DNA from: Amphritea atlantica
GTDB lineage: Bacteria; Pseudomonadota; Gammaproteobacteria; Pseudomonadales; Balneatricaceae
DNA: 64,000 bases
NCBI RefSeq assembly: GCF_018860855.1
Contig: NZ_JAHKQE010000030.1
Location: 186,001-250,000 of the forward strand
Reading direction: 5' to 3'
Shown here one piece after another: positions 18,650 to 27,687 of the stretch (within the stretch, counting starts at the first letter, position 1; each line of letters opens with the position of its first letter). The notes below the pieces were generated by a model. The model saw only the letters and a program-made list of their open reading frames with translations, was not told the origin of the DNA and did not search any database. Made by a program: the position numbers and the translations under genes.

Positions 18650-19384
18650 TTATGCTTTGCGATAGTGTTTAAACAAGCTGTACTGCCACTGCCGTATCGC
18701 GATTACCATGGTGTTGCCGTGTTTCTGATCCATCGGCAGGGGATAGTCATCCCGAATCAGGCTATTAAACTCTTCGGCGATCCGCTCCATTTTTTTCTGC
18801 ATGGCCAGATTAGCCTCAGGGGTGAGTACACCGTTGAGCACGATTAACTTTTCGTGCTTTTTATCAAACCGAGACTGAAAGAAATCCTGCTCGACCTTTT
18901 GCTGGAAAAATTGTTGAATCGGCCCATTGGGCAGCCAAGTAAAATTGGGATCGATTAACAGCTTAATACGGTTGTTGGGCTGTAGTTCGATAAACCGTAG
19001 GCGGTCGAGCTGTGCGAGTTTGCGGATACAGTCGTGTTCACTGATATCGTAATGGTCAATGATATCCTTAAAACCAAAACCATTAATCACACTGACCGCG
19101 ATGAGTAGTAGTTCAAGATCGGAGGCGATCTCTTGTTCTTGTTCTCGGGTGAGCTGTGTCAGCCGCTGCTGTTCCTGTGCCATTAGTTTAAATAGGCCGG
19201 TGAGTTCTAGCCCAGCAAGGTCGGCAATAATCTCGAGTCGTTGCAGGGTGAAGTTCTGCTCTGAGAATAGCCGTTTCACCGAGGCCTCACTGAGTTGCAA
19301 CGCATCGGCCACATCAATATACGTTTTCCCCTGAGCCTTTAACTGCTTTTTAAGAGTTTGAACCAATGCTGCTGCCTGCGCCAT
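18650..19384 (-). CDS. Helix-turn-helix (XRE-like) transcriptional regulator
   Basis: About 244 residues. The N-terminal 70 residues form an XRE/lambda-repressor-type HTH (TYIDVADALQLSEASVKRLFSEQNFTL is the helix-turn-helix region). The remaining ~170 residues hold a second, winged-helix-like region (GFKDIIDHYDISEHDCIRKLAQLDRLRFIEL) and a helical C-terminus of unknown function. ATG 19384 (MAQAAAL) is preferred, since an AAAGGC-type site precedes it; ATG 19399 is the alternative. It is upstream of and co-directional with the VIT/VWA and rhombosortase genes (172-bp gap), so it may regulate them. Confidence 0.78.
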   Translation of the reverse strand: MAQAAALVQTLKKQLKAQGKTYIDVADALQLSEASVKRLFSEQNFTLQRLEIIADLAGLELTGLFKLMAQEQQRLTQLTREQEQEIASDLELLLIAVSVINGFGFKDIIDHYDISEHDCIRKLAQLDRLRFIELQPNNRIKLLIDPNFTWLPNGPIQQFFQQKVEQDFFQSRFDKKHEKLIVLNGVLTPEANLAMQKKMERIAEEFNSLIRDDYPLPMDQKHGNTMVIAIRQWQYSLFKHYRKA

Positions 19385-19592
19385 AAAGCTGCCTTTCATT
19401 CCATAAATGTCGGATATGGTGGTGTTTTAGCATAAAAAAATGCTGAAATCTGCCCTTTGAAATTCTTTAAGTATTAGATAATGATATTTATACCGTTATC
19501 TATTGTTGGTTTTATTAATGACTGAAATAGATTAAATTAACCCTGTTACACAGGTGATACCTCGTCATTTACTGATAAAAATAAGGATGCAC

Positions 19593-20147
19593 ATGCCCTA
19601 TAAAATCCCAACCTCATTGACTAGCGAGCGCTTAACACTGACTAAAACGACCATTGAAGATTGGCCCGCGCTGCATCACTTTTACAAAGATGAAGAATCT
19701 ACTCGCTATACCACCGGTCGCCCTTTAAGCGAAGGGGAGAGCTGGCGTATCGTGGCTGCGTTGATTGGCCATTGGGAGATTCACGGTTATGGCCCTTATA
19801 CGGTAAAGCTTAAAGACAACGAAACGGTTATTGGGCTGGTGGGTCTTTGGTATCCCGGTGACTGGCCTGAGCCGGAAATTATGTGGTCGTTAATTCCCGG
19901 ATTTAGCGGTCAGGGGTATGCTGCGGAAGCCGCTTTAGCCGTGCGCGCCTTGGCAGCGACTTATCTACCCGAGCTGCACCTGATCAGTCTGATTTACGAG
20001 CAAAACTTCGCCTCGCGCAAACTTGCGTTAGCGGTGGGTGCCACACTCGAACGTAAGTTTATCTTTCGCGATAAAGAGGCGTTGATCTATCGGCACCCTT
20101 TACCGCTGAATGCGGGTCAATACGATACCGGTCAAAATGCCGATTAA
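19593..20147 (+). CDS. GNAT-family N-acetyltransferase, RimJ/RimL-like
   Basis: About 184 residues with the RimJ/RimL-type start LTSERLTLTKTTIEDWPAL, the core strand VIGLVGLWYPG, and the acetyl-CoA loop region PGFSGQGYAAEAALAVRALA, followed by NFASRKLALAVGATLE. Transfers an acetyl group from acetyl-CoA to an unknown amine. ATG 19593 is chosen because AAGGA lies at correct spacing; ATG 19587 and a frame back to 19554 are alternatives. The last 48 bp overlap the 3' end of the convergent DMT transporter gene. Confidence 0.85.
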   Translation: MPYKIPTSLTSERLTLTKTTIEDWPALHHFYKDEESTRYTTGRPLSEGESWRIVAALIGHWEIHGYGPYTVKLKDNETVIGLVGLWYPGDWPEPEIMWSLIPGFSGQGYAAEAALAVRALAATYLPELHLISLIYEQNFASRKLALAVGATLERKFIFRDKEALIYRHPLPLNAGQYDTGQNAD

Positions 20148-20984
20148 GGCAAATAAGCTACTCGGTGGCACCGTATCACCCAGAATCAGTGTGCCGGCGA
20201 AATAGGCTACCACGGGGATTAAGAAGTTACAGTTGGATAAAAAGCTCGGCCCAGCTCGGTTAACGACGATGAAGTAGACGATCGAGGCAATCCCGGCCGG
20301 CATTAAACCGAGCCACAGCAACGAAAAGATCGCGCTGGGTGTCGCTAGCAATAAGATCTCATGAATAATACTTTGGCCATTGTAGATCACAAAGGGCAGT
20401 ACCAACACCGATGCACAGATCATCATCCCCGCACCGCCAATTAACGGATTAAAGGTGGGCAGCAATCTGATCAACACGGTATTGATGGCATAGCAACTGG
20501 CCGCGGCGAGAATTGCCAACGCGCCTAATAAATCGATGCTACCCGCGCCAAAGGGGTTAAGCAGTATGGTTACGCAACTAAAGGCGACTAGAAACCCCAA
20601 GAGTTTATAGCGGTTTAGCTGTTCACCGGCGACAAAGTAATGAGCGATCAGCATGGTCACGAATGGCATCACTGACATTAATACACCGGTGCTGGCCGAG
20701 GTGACTGAACGCTGTCCCCAAGTAATCAGTATAAAGGGCAGGGCACTGCCAAATAAGCCAAGTAGCATAAAACTGCCCCAACTCTTTGCATCTCGCGGCA
20801 GTCGTAGGCCTCGAGAATAGGCAAATAGAACAATCACGATCGCCCCTAGGCCGATCCGCGCGATGGTGATGGCCAGTGCGGAAAGTCCGCCTTGTAGGGC
20901 GATGGAGGTCACCATAAAGGAGGTGCCCCAGGTGATGACGAGAAAGCCAAGTAGAAGCCAGTTAATGAGTTGTGGAGTAAGCAC
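20100..20984 (-). CDS. EamA/DMT-family transporter
   Basis: A 294-residue inner-membrane permease with ten predicted hydrophobic helices in two EamA repeats (WGTSFMVTSIALQGGLSALAI in the first half; PVVAYFAGTLILGDTVPPSS in the second). The family exports metabolites and amino acids; substrate not predictable. It starts at GTG 20984 with no clear Shine-Dalgarno. Its 3' end overlaps the convergent acetyltransferase gene by 48 bp, so the stop codons lie inside each other's coding region. Confidence 0.88.
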   Translation of the reverse strand: MLTPQLINWLLLGFLVITWGTSFMVTSIALQGGLSALAITIARIGLGAIVIVLFAYSRGLRLPRDAKSWGSFMLLGLFGSALPFILITWGQRSVTSASTGVLMSVMPFVTMLIAHYFVAGEQLNRYKLLGFLVAFSCVTILLNPFGAGSIDLLGALAILAAASCYAINTVLIRLLPTFNPLIGGAGMMICASVLVLPFVIYNGQSIIHEILLLATPSAIFSLLWLGLMPAGIASIVYFIVVNRAGPSFLSNCNFLIPVVAYFAGTLILGDTVPPSSLFALIGILTGIVLTRIQR

Positions 20985-21199
20985 TATATTTGTCTGTCGT
21001 TGCTAACGGGAAAGCGCGCTAGTTTATACTACTCTCAAGGCTAAAGCTGCTAGCCGGCCATTAGCGATGCTTGCTGGGCTGCTTGATAGTATGTTGATGA
21101 GTAAAAAATAGGATTTTTGTTCGCTCGGTGAGGCTCAACTTTGTTAAGCTCAGGCGCATGTCGCTTTTATCGATTAAGCGCTAAAGCGTAAGGATATTT

Positions 21200-21658
21200 A
21201 TGAAGCAGTATATGATGATTAGCGGCGTAATAGTGCTGGTAGCGATGGCTATTGTAACGGGATATTTTGCCCTGCAAGGCATGAAATCTCGTGAGCAAAC
21301 GCCACCCGGTTTGGTGAATGGTGCACTAACGGTTTGCCCAGTAAAGCCCAATGCCGTGTGTAGTTCAGCACAAACGGATAAGGCACATTACATTGCGCCG
21401 CTCCACGGGGCGGATTTAACCTCTGTCGCTATTATTATTGAGCGCTTAGGTGGGCGGATTATCAGCCAGGATAGCGATTATCTGGCGGCAGAATTTAGCT
21501 CGTCACTGTTCGGCTTTGTCGATGATCTTGAGCTATTATTGGATCGTTCTGCGGCGGTGATTCATGTGCGCGCGGCATCTCGGGTGGGCTATTCAGATAT
21601 GGGCGTGAACCGGCAGCGGGTTGAAATGTTACGCCAACGCTTGGAGCAGCAGCAATGA
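21200..21658 (+). CDS. DUF1499 family protein
   Basis: A 152-residue protein with an N-terminal membrane segment (about 5-25) and the DUF1499 pattern: a Cys-containing CPVKPNAVCSS motif, HYIAPL, YLAAEFSSSLFGFVDDLELL and the ending RAASRVGYSDMGVNRQRVEMLR. The family has no known function; members are probably envelope-associated. AAGGA Shine-Dalgarno. The stop overlaps the start of the next gene by four bases (ATGA), which argues for translational coupling with the metallopeptidase. Confidence 0.88.
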   Translation: MKQYMMISGVIVLVAMAIVTGYFALQGMKSREQTPPGLVNGALTVCPVKPNAVCSSAQTDKAHYIAPLHGADLTSVAIIIERLGGRIISQDSDYLAAEFSSSLFGFVDDLELLLDRSAAVIHVRAASRVGYSDMGVNRQRVEMLRQRLEQQQ

Positions 21659-22167
21659 GCCGGAGCAACAAAATCGACTACCTCGCGGGTTATTCGCCTG
21701 AACTGCAACAGCAAGCAGGTCAATTGATCGATACCGGTAAATTGCCGGATTATCTCCGCAAGCGTTATCAGGGTAAGCATTCGGTGGCATCCTCTAAAGC
21801 ACTGTATCAATACACGCTCGCGTTGAAAAACACCCACCTGAAAAAATCAGCCCCTATCAGCAAAGTAGAGTATGACGACCGTATCGATGTGATACACAAT
21901 GCACTGGGTCTGCATACTCATATTTCACGGGTTCAGGGCAATAAGCTGCGGGCTAAAAAAGAGATACGTATCGCCTCGTTATTTAAACAGACTCCTGAGC
22001 CTTTTTTGCGCATGATCGTGGTGCACGAGTTGGCGCATATTCGTGAGAAAGAACATAACCGCGCTTTTTATAACCTCTGTCAGTATATGGAGCCGGACTA
22101 TCATCAATTGGAACTGGATCTGCGGCTCTATCTGACCTGCCTTGAGCTGTTTGGGCCGGTTTATTAA
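21655..22167 (+). CDS. YgjP-like metallopeptidase domain protein
   Basis: A 170-residue protein with the zincin motif VVHELAHIREKEH (His124, Glu125, His128, with His134 as candidate third ligand), of the YgjP/WLM-like (DUF45) group. Likely a zinc-dependent peptidase, though substrates of the group are not established. It overlaps the DUF1499 gene by four bases, so the two are likely co-expressed. No signal peptide is seen, so it should act in the cytoplasm. Confidence 0.85.
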   Translation: MSRSNKIDYLAGYSPELQQQAGQLIDTGKLPDYLRKRYQGKHSVASSKALYQYTLALKNTHLKKSAPISKVEYDDRIDVIHNALGLHTHISRVQGNKLRAKKEIRIASLFKQTPEPFLRMIVVHELAHIREKEHNRAFYNLCQYMEPDYHQLELDLRLYLTCLELFGPVY

Positions 22168-22317
22168 GGTTTATATCCGCGTTGCCGGCTCTTATCATCC
22201 TATATCTGCTATCAATGATAGAGACAGTGTCAGCCGACGATCTATTTAATAGTTCTATTTAATGATCATCTTTAATGAAGAAACAGGTCTATTTTAATCG
22301 CCGACTAAAGGTCCACC

Positions 22318-23100
22318 ATGGCTGACTTACAACTCTATCAATATGTACTGATTGGTTTGCTGTTTATCTGGAGCGGTTTTATTCGTTCGGGACTAGGCTT
22401 TGGCGGCTCGGTGCTAACCTTACCCTTTCTCTTATTGATCATTGATGACCCACTGATTTTTCTGCCGCTTATTGGTGTTCATCTGATGGTTTTTTCATTA
22501 TTGATCACTTGGCAAAGTCAGCGGCGTACGCAACGGGCGGCGATTGAGCAACAACAAAGTGCTTCTACCATCGATTGGCGGTATTTACGCTATGCCATGA
22601 TGATCATGATTATCCCTAAAATGATCGGCATTCTTGGTTTGTTGACACTGCCGGGTCCACTGATGAGTGGCATCATCTATTTGATTGTTATCGCCTATGC
22701 CATAAGTTATGCATTCAATCGGCCTTTTAAGAGTAATAGCAGGGGGCTGGATATCCTGTTTTTAGTGCTCGGTGGTTATGTTAGCGGGACATCACTGATT
22801 GGTGCGCCTTTAATTGCGGCGGTTTTTGCCGCCCACGTTAGTCGTGAAAAACTAAGGGATACGCTGTTTGTCCTCTGGTTTATTCTGGTACTGATCAAGC
22901 TAGGCTCTTTTGTGATTGCAGGGGTGGATTTACAACTGATTCACCATATCTGGTTATTACCCTGTGCCTATATTGGCCATCTTTTTGGACAGCAGGTACA
23001 TAATAAGCTGATGAGTGCTGATACTCGGGTTTTTTACCGGGTGTTGGGTACGGTACTCATCCTAGTCAGTAGCTTAGGACTCGTGCGTATCATGATGTAA
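22318..23100 (+). CDS. TauE/SafE-family permease
   Basis: A 260-residue inner-membrane protein with the family start FIRSGLGFGGSVLTLPFLLL and the second-repeat segment GGYVSGTSLIGAPLIAAVFAAHV. About seven to eight hydrophobic helices. TauE/SafE proteins move sulfite, sulfoacetate or other organic anions; the substrate here is unknown. No sulfur-metabolism gene is adjacent. Confidence 0.88.
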   Translation: MADLQLYQYVLIGLLFIWSGFIRSGLGFGGSVLTLPFLLLIIDDPLIFLPLIGVHLMVFSLLITWQSQRRTQRAAIEQQQSASTIDWRYLRYAMMIMIIPKMIGILGLLTLPGPLMSGIIYLIVIAYAISYAFNRPFKSNSRGLDILFLVLGGYVSGTSLIGAPLIAAVFAAHVSREKLRDTLFVLWFILVLIKLGSFVIAGVDLQLIHHIWLLPCAYIGHLFGQQVHNKLMSADTRVFYRVLGTVLILVSSLGLVRIMM

Positions 23101-23201
23101 GGGCGCGATAGGCATTGCGCGCTGTTGTCATTAAATTGCGGGGATATGCCATTTTTCCCAGTGAGGCGACGGGGTAGAGTGGTCAATTTAGAGGGGGTAA
23201 T

Positions 23202-23621
23202 ATGGGCATTTGGAAAACAGAGATGAGCATTGAGGCGTTACAGTCCTTTATGAAGAACACCTTGGTTGATCATCTTGGCATTGAAATTACTGAGATCGGC
23301 GATGATTTTATTTGCGCATCGATGCCGGTCGATAGTCGTACCCATCAACCGATGGGGCTGCTTCACGGTGGCGCGTCGGTGGTGTTAGCAGAAACCCTTG
23401 GCAGCATGGCGGCTCAATTAGCAGCTGAGCCGGGACATCATTGTGTGGGGCTTGAAATCAATGCCAATCACCTATCAGGCATTCGTTCAGGTTTTGTTTA
23501 TGGCACCGCGTCTCCCATCCATATTGGCCGCTCGACACAGGTTTGGGATATCCGTATTGTTGATGAAAATGGCAAGGGTGTCTGCGCCTCTCGGTTAACG
23601 ATGGCCGTTTTACAAAACTAG
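23202..23621 (+). CDS. menI: Hotdog-fold thioesterase, YdiI/MenI-like
   Basis: A 139-residue hotdog thioesterase closely resembling E. coli YdiI along its length: MPVDSRTHQPMGLLHGGASV, VLAETLGSMAA and GLEINANHL. In E. coli this enzyme hydrolyses 1,4-dihydroxy-2-naphthoyl-CoA in menaquinone synthesis but also acts on other aromatic acyl-CoAs. No other men gene is in the window, so the symbol reflects similarity rather than a proven pathway. Strong GAGGGGG Shine-Dalgarno. A terminator follows. Confidence 0.85.
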   Translation: MGIWKTEMSIEALQSFMKNTLVDHLGIEITEIGDDFICASMPVDSRTHQPMGLLHGGASVVLAETLGSMAAQLAAEPGHHCVGLEINANHLSGIRSGFVYGTASPIHIGRSTQVWDIRIVDENGKGVCASRLTMAVLQN

Positions 23622-23695
23622 TACAAAATTTAACCTTAAATTGTCTTTAAAAGGGTATAAGTGGTCTATTTTGGGTGATAGACTGGCGAACTAAC

Positions 23696-23722
23696 AAACC
23701 GGCTTATTTGCCGGTTTTTTTT
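23696..23722 (+). terminator. Rho-independent terminator after the thioesterase gene
   Basis: AAACCGGC and GCCGGTTT arms around a six-base loop, followed by a T-run interrupted once by A. Confidence 0.85.
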
Positions 23723-23778
23723 ATTTTTTTTAACCTAAATTTCAGCTGTTTAATAAGCCAGTTGAAGAGAGAAGCTTC

Positions 23779-26325
23779 GTGCGTAAAACCCTATTATCAT
23801 TAATCGCCTTGTTTAGTAGCTGCATTATTCTTTACTTGGGTGTTGGTCTAATGAATATTCTGGTGCCATCAAGGATGGGACTCGAAGGCATATCGACAGA
23901 CACTATAGGTCTAGTGCTCTCCATGTATTTTGTGGGGATGTTCGCGGGTGCCATTTACAGTAAGCAGTTAGTTAAACGGGTTGGCCATATTCGGGTATTT
24001 GCCGGTTGCCTTGCTATCGAAGCGATCTGTATTTTGAGTTTTACGCTGGATACCAATGCGATGCTTTGGGGGGTGTTAAGGGTTGTGCTTGGCTTTAGTC
24101 ATGCGAGTCTATTAACCGCCATGGAAAGCTGGCTCAGTGACACGGCAACCGAAGAGACCCGTGGTAAAATGCTGGCCGTCTACAACGCCTGTATTATGAC
24201 CGGTTTGTTTTGTGGGCAGTTCTTGATGGGGGTGGCTGATCCTTCTGATAGCACGCTGTTTGTTTTGGTGGGTATTCTTTTCTGTCTAGCGACGCTGCCG
24301 GTCTTATTTAGTAGTTCCAAAGGGCCCATTATTGAAACCGTCGCGTCGATGTCGATCATCTCTTTATTTCGGATTTCACCCCTGGGTGTGGTGACCTGCT
24401 TAACATCTGGCGCGGTGTATTCGGCGTTGTTTAACCTGTTGCCAGTATTTGCTGCTGAATACCACATCACGGGTTTTCAACTATCGCTATTCATGGGTTG
24501 CGCCGTCTTGGGGGCGTTTTTGTTGCAGTTCCCCGTAGGAATGTTATCGGATCGGTTAGACCGTCGATCAGTTTTACTAGGATTGTTACTGGTCTCTTCC
24601 TTGCTGGCAATTGCGATTGTGCCTTTGGCCGCGATGGAAATGAGATTGGCACTCTTTATTATCTGCGGTGTGACCTCGGGTATTGTTGCCTGTTACTACC
24701 CGCTGAGTGTGGCGGAAGCCTTCGATAAGCTGAAAAAAACTGAAATGGTCGCGGCCATGGGTAGTATGATCTTAGCGTTTGGTCTTGGCGGCGCTATCGG
24801 TCCCTATAGCGCTTCGTTAGTGATGGAAGCCTATGGTAGTGCGAGTCTTTTTTACTGTATTGCGCTGACGCAGACGCTCTTGGCGGGGTTCACTCTGTAC
24901 CGTATGACCGTCAGAAAGGCATTGCCGGTGGCGGATCAGGAAGACTTTGTTATGCAAAGTGAAGCGCTGTCAACCACGGTTCATCTTGATCCACGGATGG
25001 AATACAGTGAGCCTGAAGCGAAGTTAAGTTCTGAGGCGGAACTGGCGATGGTTATCGCAGAATCTGATCCTGCCGCCGCGGTAAGAATGGCCCAAGCATT
25101 AACCAAGAAGAACCCTGAAAAAGGTACCGAAGTGGCCGCAGCCGTGGCGAAGGTTCCGGGTATTGACGTAATACGCCTGTATGAGGTGATGAAGGAGGCT
25201 GCGCCTTCTGATATTTTGGACATCACTCAAGCGATTGTTAAAGCGAAGCCAGAACTGGCGGCAGATCTTGTGGCTCGGTTGGCTGAATGGTATCCCCAGC
25301 AGGTGGTTCCGGTGGCGATCGAAGTGGGTCGGGTGTTTCCGGATAAACGTATCGAGATGGCGCGGATTGCGGTGGACTCGGCGCCGGAGTCGGCGACTCA
25401 GGTGGCAGAATATTATGCCCGTTTGATTGCCGAAGAGCGTGAATCGATTCGTCCGGCGGATAGGGAAGACGACACCAGTGAGTCAGATGCTCTGAATATG
25501 GCGACCGAACTCTGGGAAGCTAATCCTGATCAGGCGCTGGATATCGCGGTGACCATGGCCGAATCTGTTCCTGAAACGGCGGTCGCGATGACTGAAGAAT
25601 ATATGGCGGGATATGAGCCTGAGTCGGCCAATGATACTGGGGAAACATCAGCGCAATCATCAACCAGCGATACAAGTGATGATGGTGATGAAAGTGAATA
25701 TCAGGATGCGATTGAGTGGGTGTCTCGGATATCAGAAGCGGCACCTGAACAAGCCATGGATGTGGCGGCAACTGTTGTTGAAGCGGTGCCTGAATCGATG
25801 TATGAGGTCACTGAGGAGTACCTCTCAGCGGCAGACGATACCGATGAAACCGACAACACGGACGATACTGAGCAGAGCGAAGCACCGACTGAAGATGAGC
25901 CTGATGCCGATGTTGATAGTGACGAAGAAGCGCATCAGAAAGCGATTGAATGGTTAACGCGGATGTCTGAGCTATCACCTGAGACATCATTAAATCTGGC
26001 GGTGAAAATTGTCGAGGCCGTGCCGGAAAGTGCGCAGTATGTCGCCGCAGAAGTTGCTCGATTGCTACATGAGAGTTATCAGGAAGAGGATACCAGTGTC
26101 AGTGATGATTCAACCAGTGAGGTTGATGATGCGGTCGAACTGGTGAACCGACTGAGTGAAGTCGCGCCGGAAAATGCCGAAGAAGTAGCCGTTGCTGTGC
26201 TTGAAACGATTCCTGAAGCGGCGTCCGATGTGGTGGATGCTATTAGTTCGGGTGATGAATCCCGTGAAGGAGAATGGGTTAATTCGATCGATAAACATAG
26301 TGATAGTCCGAGTCCCAGTCCCTAA
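23779..26325 (+). CDS. YcaD-like MFS transporter fused to a long acidic 15-residue-repeat domain
   Basis: 848 residues, GTG start with GAGAG upstream. Residues 1 to about 385 are a 12-helix MFS permease of the YcaD type (MNILVPSRM; SMYFVGMFAGAIYSKQLVKRVG; GMLSDRLDRRSV). From about residue 417 (base 25027) the protein becomes hydrophilic and repetitive: helical units of exactly 15 residues ending mostly in Pro, for example SDILDITQAIVKAKP, ELAADLVARLAEWYP, QQVVPVAIEVGRVFP. The first nine run in tandem; four triplets then follow, separated by Asp/Glu/Ser/Thr-rich linkers. With 12 helices both ends are cytoplasmic, so the repeat domain should face the cytosol. YcaD itself is about 380 residues and lacks it. 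Function unknown. It stands alone between two terminators. Confidence 0.85.
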   Translation: MRKTLLSLIALFSSCIILYLGVGLMNILVPSRMGLEGISTDTIGLVLSMYFVGMFAGAIYSKQLVKRVGHIRVFAGCLAIEAICILSFTLDTNAMLWGVLRVVLGFSHASLLTAMESWLSDTATEETRGKMLAVYNACIMTGLFCGQFLMGVADPSDSTLFVLVGILFCLATLPVLFSSSKGPIIETVASMSIISLFRISPLGVVTCLTSGAVYSALFNLLPVFAAEYHITGFQLSLFMGCAVLGAFLLQFPVGMLSDRLDRRSVLLGLLLVSSLLAIAIVPLAAMEMRLALFIICGVTSGIVACYYPLSVAEAFDKLKKTEMVAAMGSMILAFGLGGAIGPYSASLVMEAYGSASLFYCIALTQTLLAGFTLYRMTVRKALPVADQEDFVMQSEALSTTVHLDPRMEYSEPEAKLSSEAELAMVIAESDPAAAVRMAQALTKKNPEKGTEVAAAVAKVPGIDVIRLYEVMKEAAPSDILDITQAIVKAKPELAADLVARLAEWYPQQVVPVAIEVGRVFPDKRIEMARIAVDSAPESATQVAEYYARLIAEERESIRPADREDDTSESDALNMATELWEANPDQALDIAVTMAESVPETAVAMTEEYMAGYEPESANDTGETSAQSSTSDTSDDGDESEYQDAIEWVSRISEAAPEQAMDVAATVVEAVPESMYEVTEEYLSAADDTDETDNTDDTEQSEAPTEDEPDADVDSDEEAHQKAIEWLTRMSELSPETSLNLAVKIVEAVPESAQYVAAEVARLLHESYQEEDTSVSDDSTSEVDDAVELVNRLSEVAPENAEEVAVAVLETIPEAASDVVDAISSGDESREGEWVNSIDKHSDSPSPSP

Positions 26326-26374
26326 TATGAGGATTGGCTATTAACTGAAGACGGTTAATTAGATGACTGAACAA

Positions 26375-26425
26375 TAGGGCTCATTAGTAGGGCTTATTAG
26401 TAGAGCTTATTTGTAGGCTTAATCG
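26375..26425. repeat. 13-bp tandem repeat downstream of the MFS-repeat gene
   Basis: Four head-to-tail units: TAGGGCTCATTAG, TAGGGCTTATTAG, TAGAGCTTATTTG and a decayed TAGGCTTAATCG. Non-coding. Confidence 0.8.
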
Positions 26426-26466
26426 AGAGTTGAACGCTAGCAGGTAGCGGTAGGCTGTTGAACAGA

Positions 26467-26516
26467 AAGAGGATCAACCGGCGGGTAAATAACCCTTAGG
26501 TTGATCCTCTTTTTTT
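26467..26516 (+). terminator. Rho-independent terminator with long perfect stem
   Basis: AAGAGGATCAACC (26467-26479) pairs with GGTTGATCCTCTT, followed by a T-run to 26516. The loop region itself is 19 bases. It closes the MFS-repeat gene on the plus strand. Confidence 0.85.
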
Positions 26517-26550
26517 ATGTTTGATTTACATAGATCGTGAAATATCGCGT

Positions 26551-27687
26551 TTAGAGTGCACGCGCCAAGCGGGCGACCGCTTCAGGAAACAGCTCTGGAT
26601 CGGTATTGCTAAAATTGAGCCTCAAGGAATGGTCTTCTTGATTGCTGCCGGCAGGATAAAATGCAGCACCCGGTACCACGGCCACCTTCTGCTGCAGTGC
26701 TCGCGCAGCGACTTCGCTGCCATTTCCCTCGGTTAGCGTAATCCAAATAAACATCCCACCCTCGACGGTATCGAACGATATTCGGTCACCCAGTTGCTGA
26801 GTTAATTCCGAACTTAGATGTTGATAGCGATCTTGATAACCACGACGCAGGCGAGTTAGGTGGTCAGGGAACTCTGGATGATTCAGTAACGCATTGATGA
26901 TGGCCTGCTGCGGTATCCCGGTATGTAAATCAGTGGCTTGTTTAATTCTTTCTGCGATCGCAATAAATTCTGCAGGGCCGCTCATCGCACCGACTCTTAG
27001 GCCCGGAAAGCCGATCTTAGAAAATGACTTAAGGCTGATGCTCTGCTCGGGGCAAAGATCACTGAGTGATCCCAACTGCTCACCCGCAAAGCGCAACTCC
27101 CGATATGGGGCGTCTTCAACGAGGGTTACACCATAGTGACGACATAAGTTGGCGACGGCGATTCGAGTCTCTGTTGACCATACCCGTCCGGTCGGGTTGT
27201 GGAAATCAGGTACGCTATAAAACAGCTTAATATTTCCCGCTTTAAAGTAGTCTTCTAGCTGATTCAGATCTGGTCCAGTGGTGTGACTGGTTAAGGGGCA
27301 GACCACCGCACCGGTTAATTGAAAAGCTTGCAGTGCGCCAAGATAGGCGGGTACTTCTGCAATAACCTTATCACCGGGCTCTAGCAGTGCGCGAGCGATC
27401 AGGTCGAGTGCTTGTTGACTGCCGTTACAGATTAACCAGGGTTTAGTGGTGGGCGACGCTTGATTTAGGGTTTCAATGAGTGGTCCATAGCCTTGACTAT
27501 TACCGTATTGAAACAGCTGAGGGTTGTCCGCCAGAGAGTCGCAAGTCGCGCGGACCAGTTCAACGGGTAGTAAAGAGGAGGCGGGTAGGCCACCTGCCAT
27601 TGATATCATTCCCGGTTGTCCGGCGGTGCAGAGAATCTCCCTTATATAAGAAACATCTAGGGATTCTGCGTATCTTGCAAACTTCAT
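26551..27687 (-). CDS. PLP-dependent aminotransferase (class I/II, 2-aminoadipate aminotransferase-like)
   Basis: A 378-residue fold-type I aminotransferase. PLP contacts are visible: the catalytic Lys224 in SLKSFSKIGFPGLRVG, the aspartate region VTLVEDAPYRELRF, the FHNPTGRVW motif and NGSQQALDLIARALLEPGD. It resembles the stand-alone catalytic half of MocR proteins and LysN-type enzymes acting on 2-aminoadipate, aromatic or branched-chain amino acids; the substrate cannot be decided. Single gene with no adjacent biosynthetic partner. Confidence 0.9.
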   Translation of the reverse strand: MKFARYAESLDVSYIREILCTAGQPGMISMAGGLPASSLLPVELVRATCDSLADNPQLFQYGNSQGYGPLIETLNQASPTTKPWLICNGSQQALDLIARALLEPGDKVIAEVPAYLGALQAFQLTGAVVCPLTSHTTGPDLNQLEDYFKAGNIKLFYSVPDFHNPTGRVWSTETRIAVANLCRHYGVTLVEDAPYRELRFAGEQLGSLSDLCPEQSISLKSFSKIGFPGLRVGAMSGPAEFIAIAERIKQATDLHTGIPQQAIINALLNHPEFPDHLTRLRRGYQDRYQHLSSELTQQLGDRISFDTVEGGMFIWITLTEGNGSEVAARALQQKVAVVPGAAFYPAGSNQEDHSLRLNFSNTDPELFPEAVARLARAL

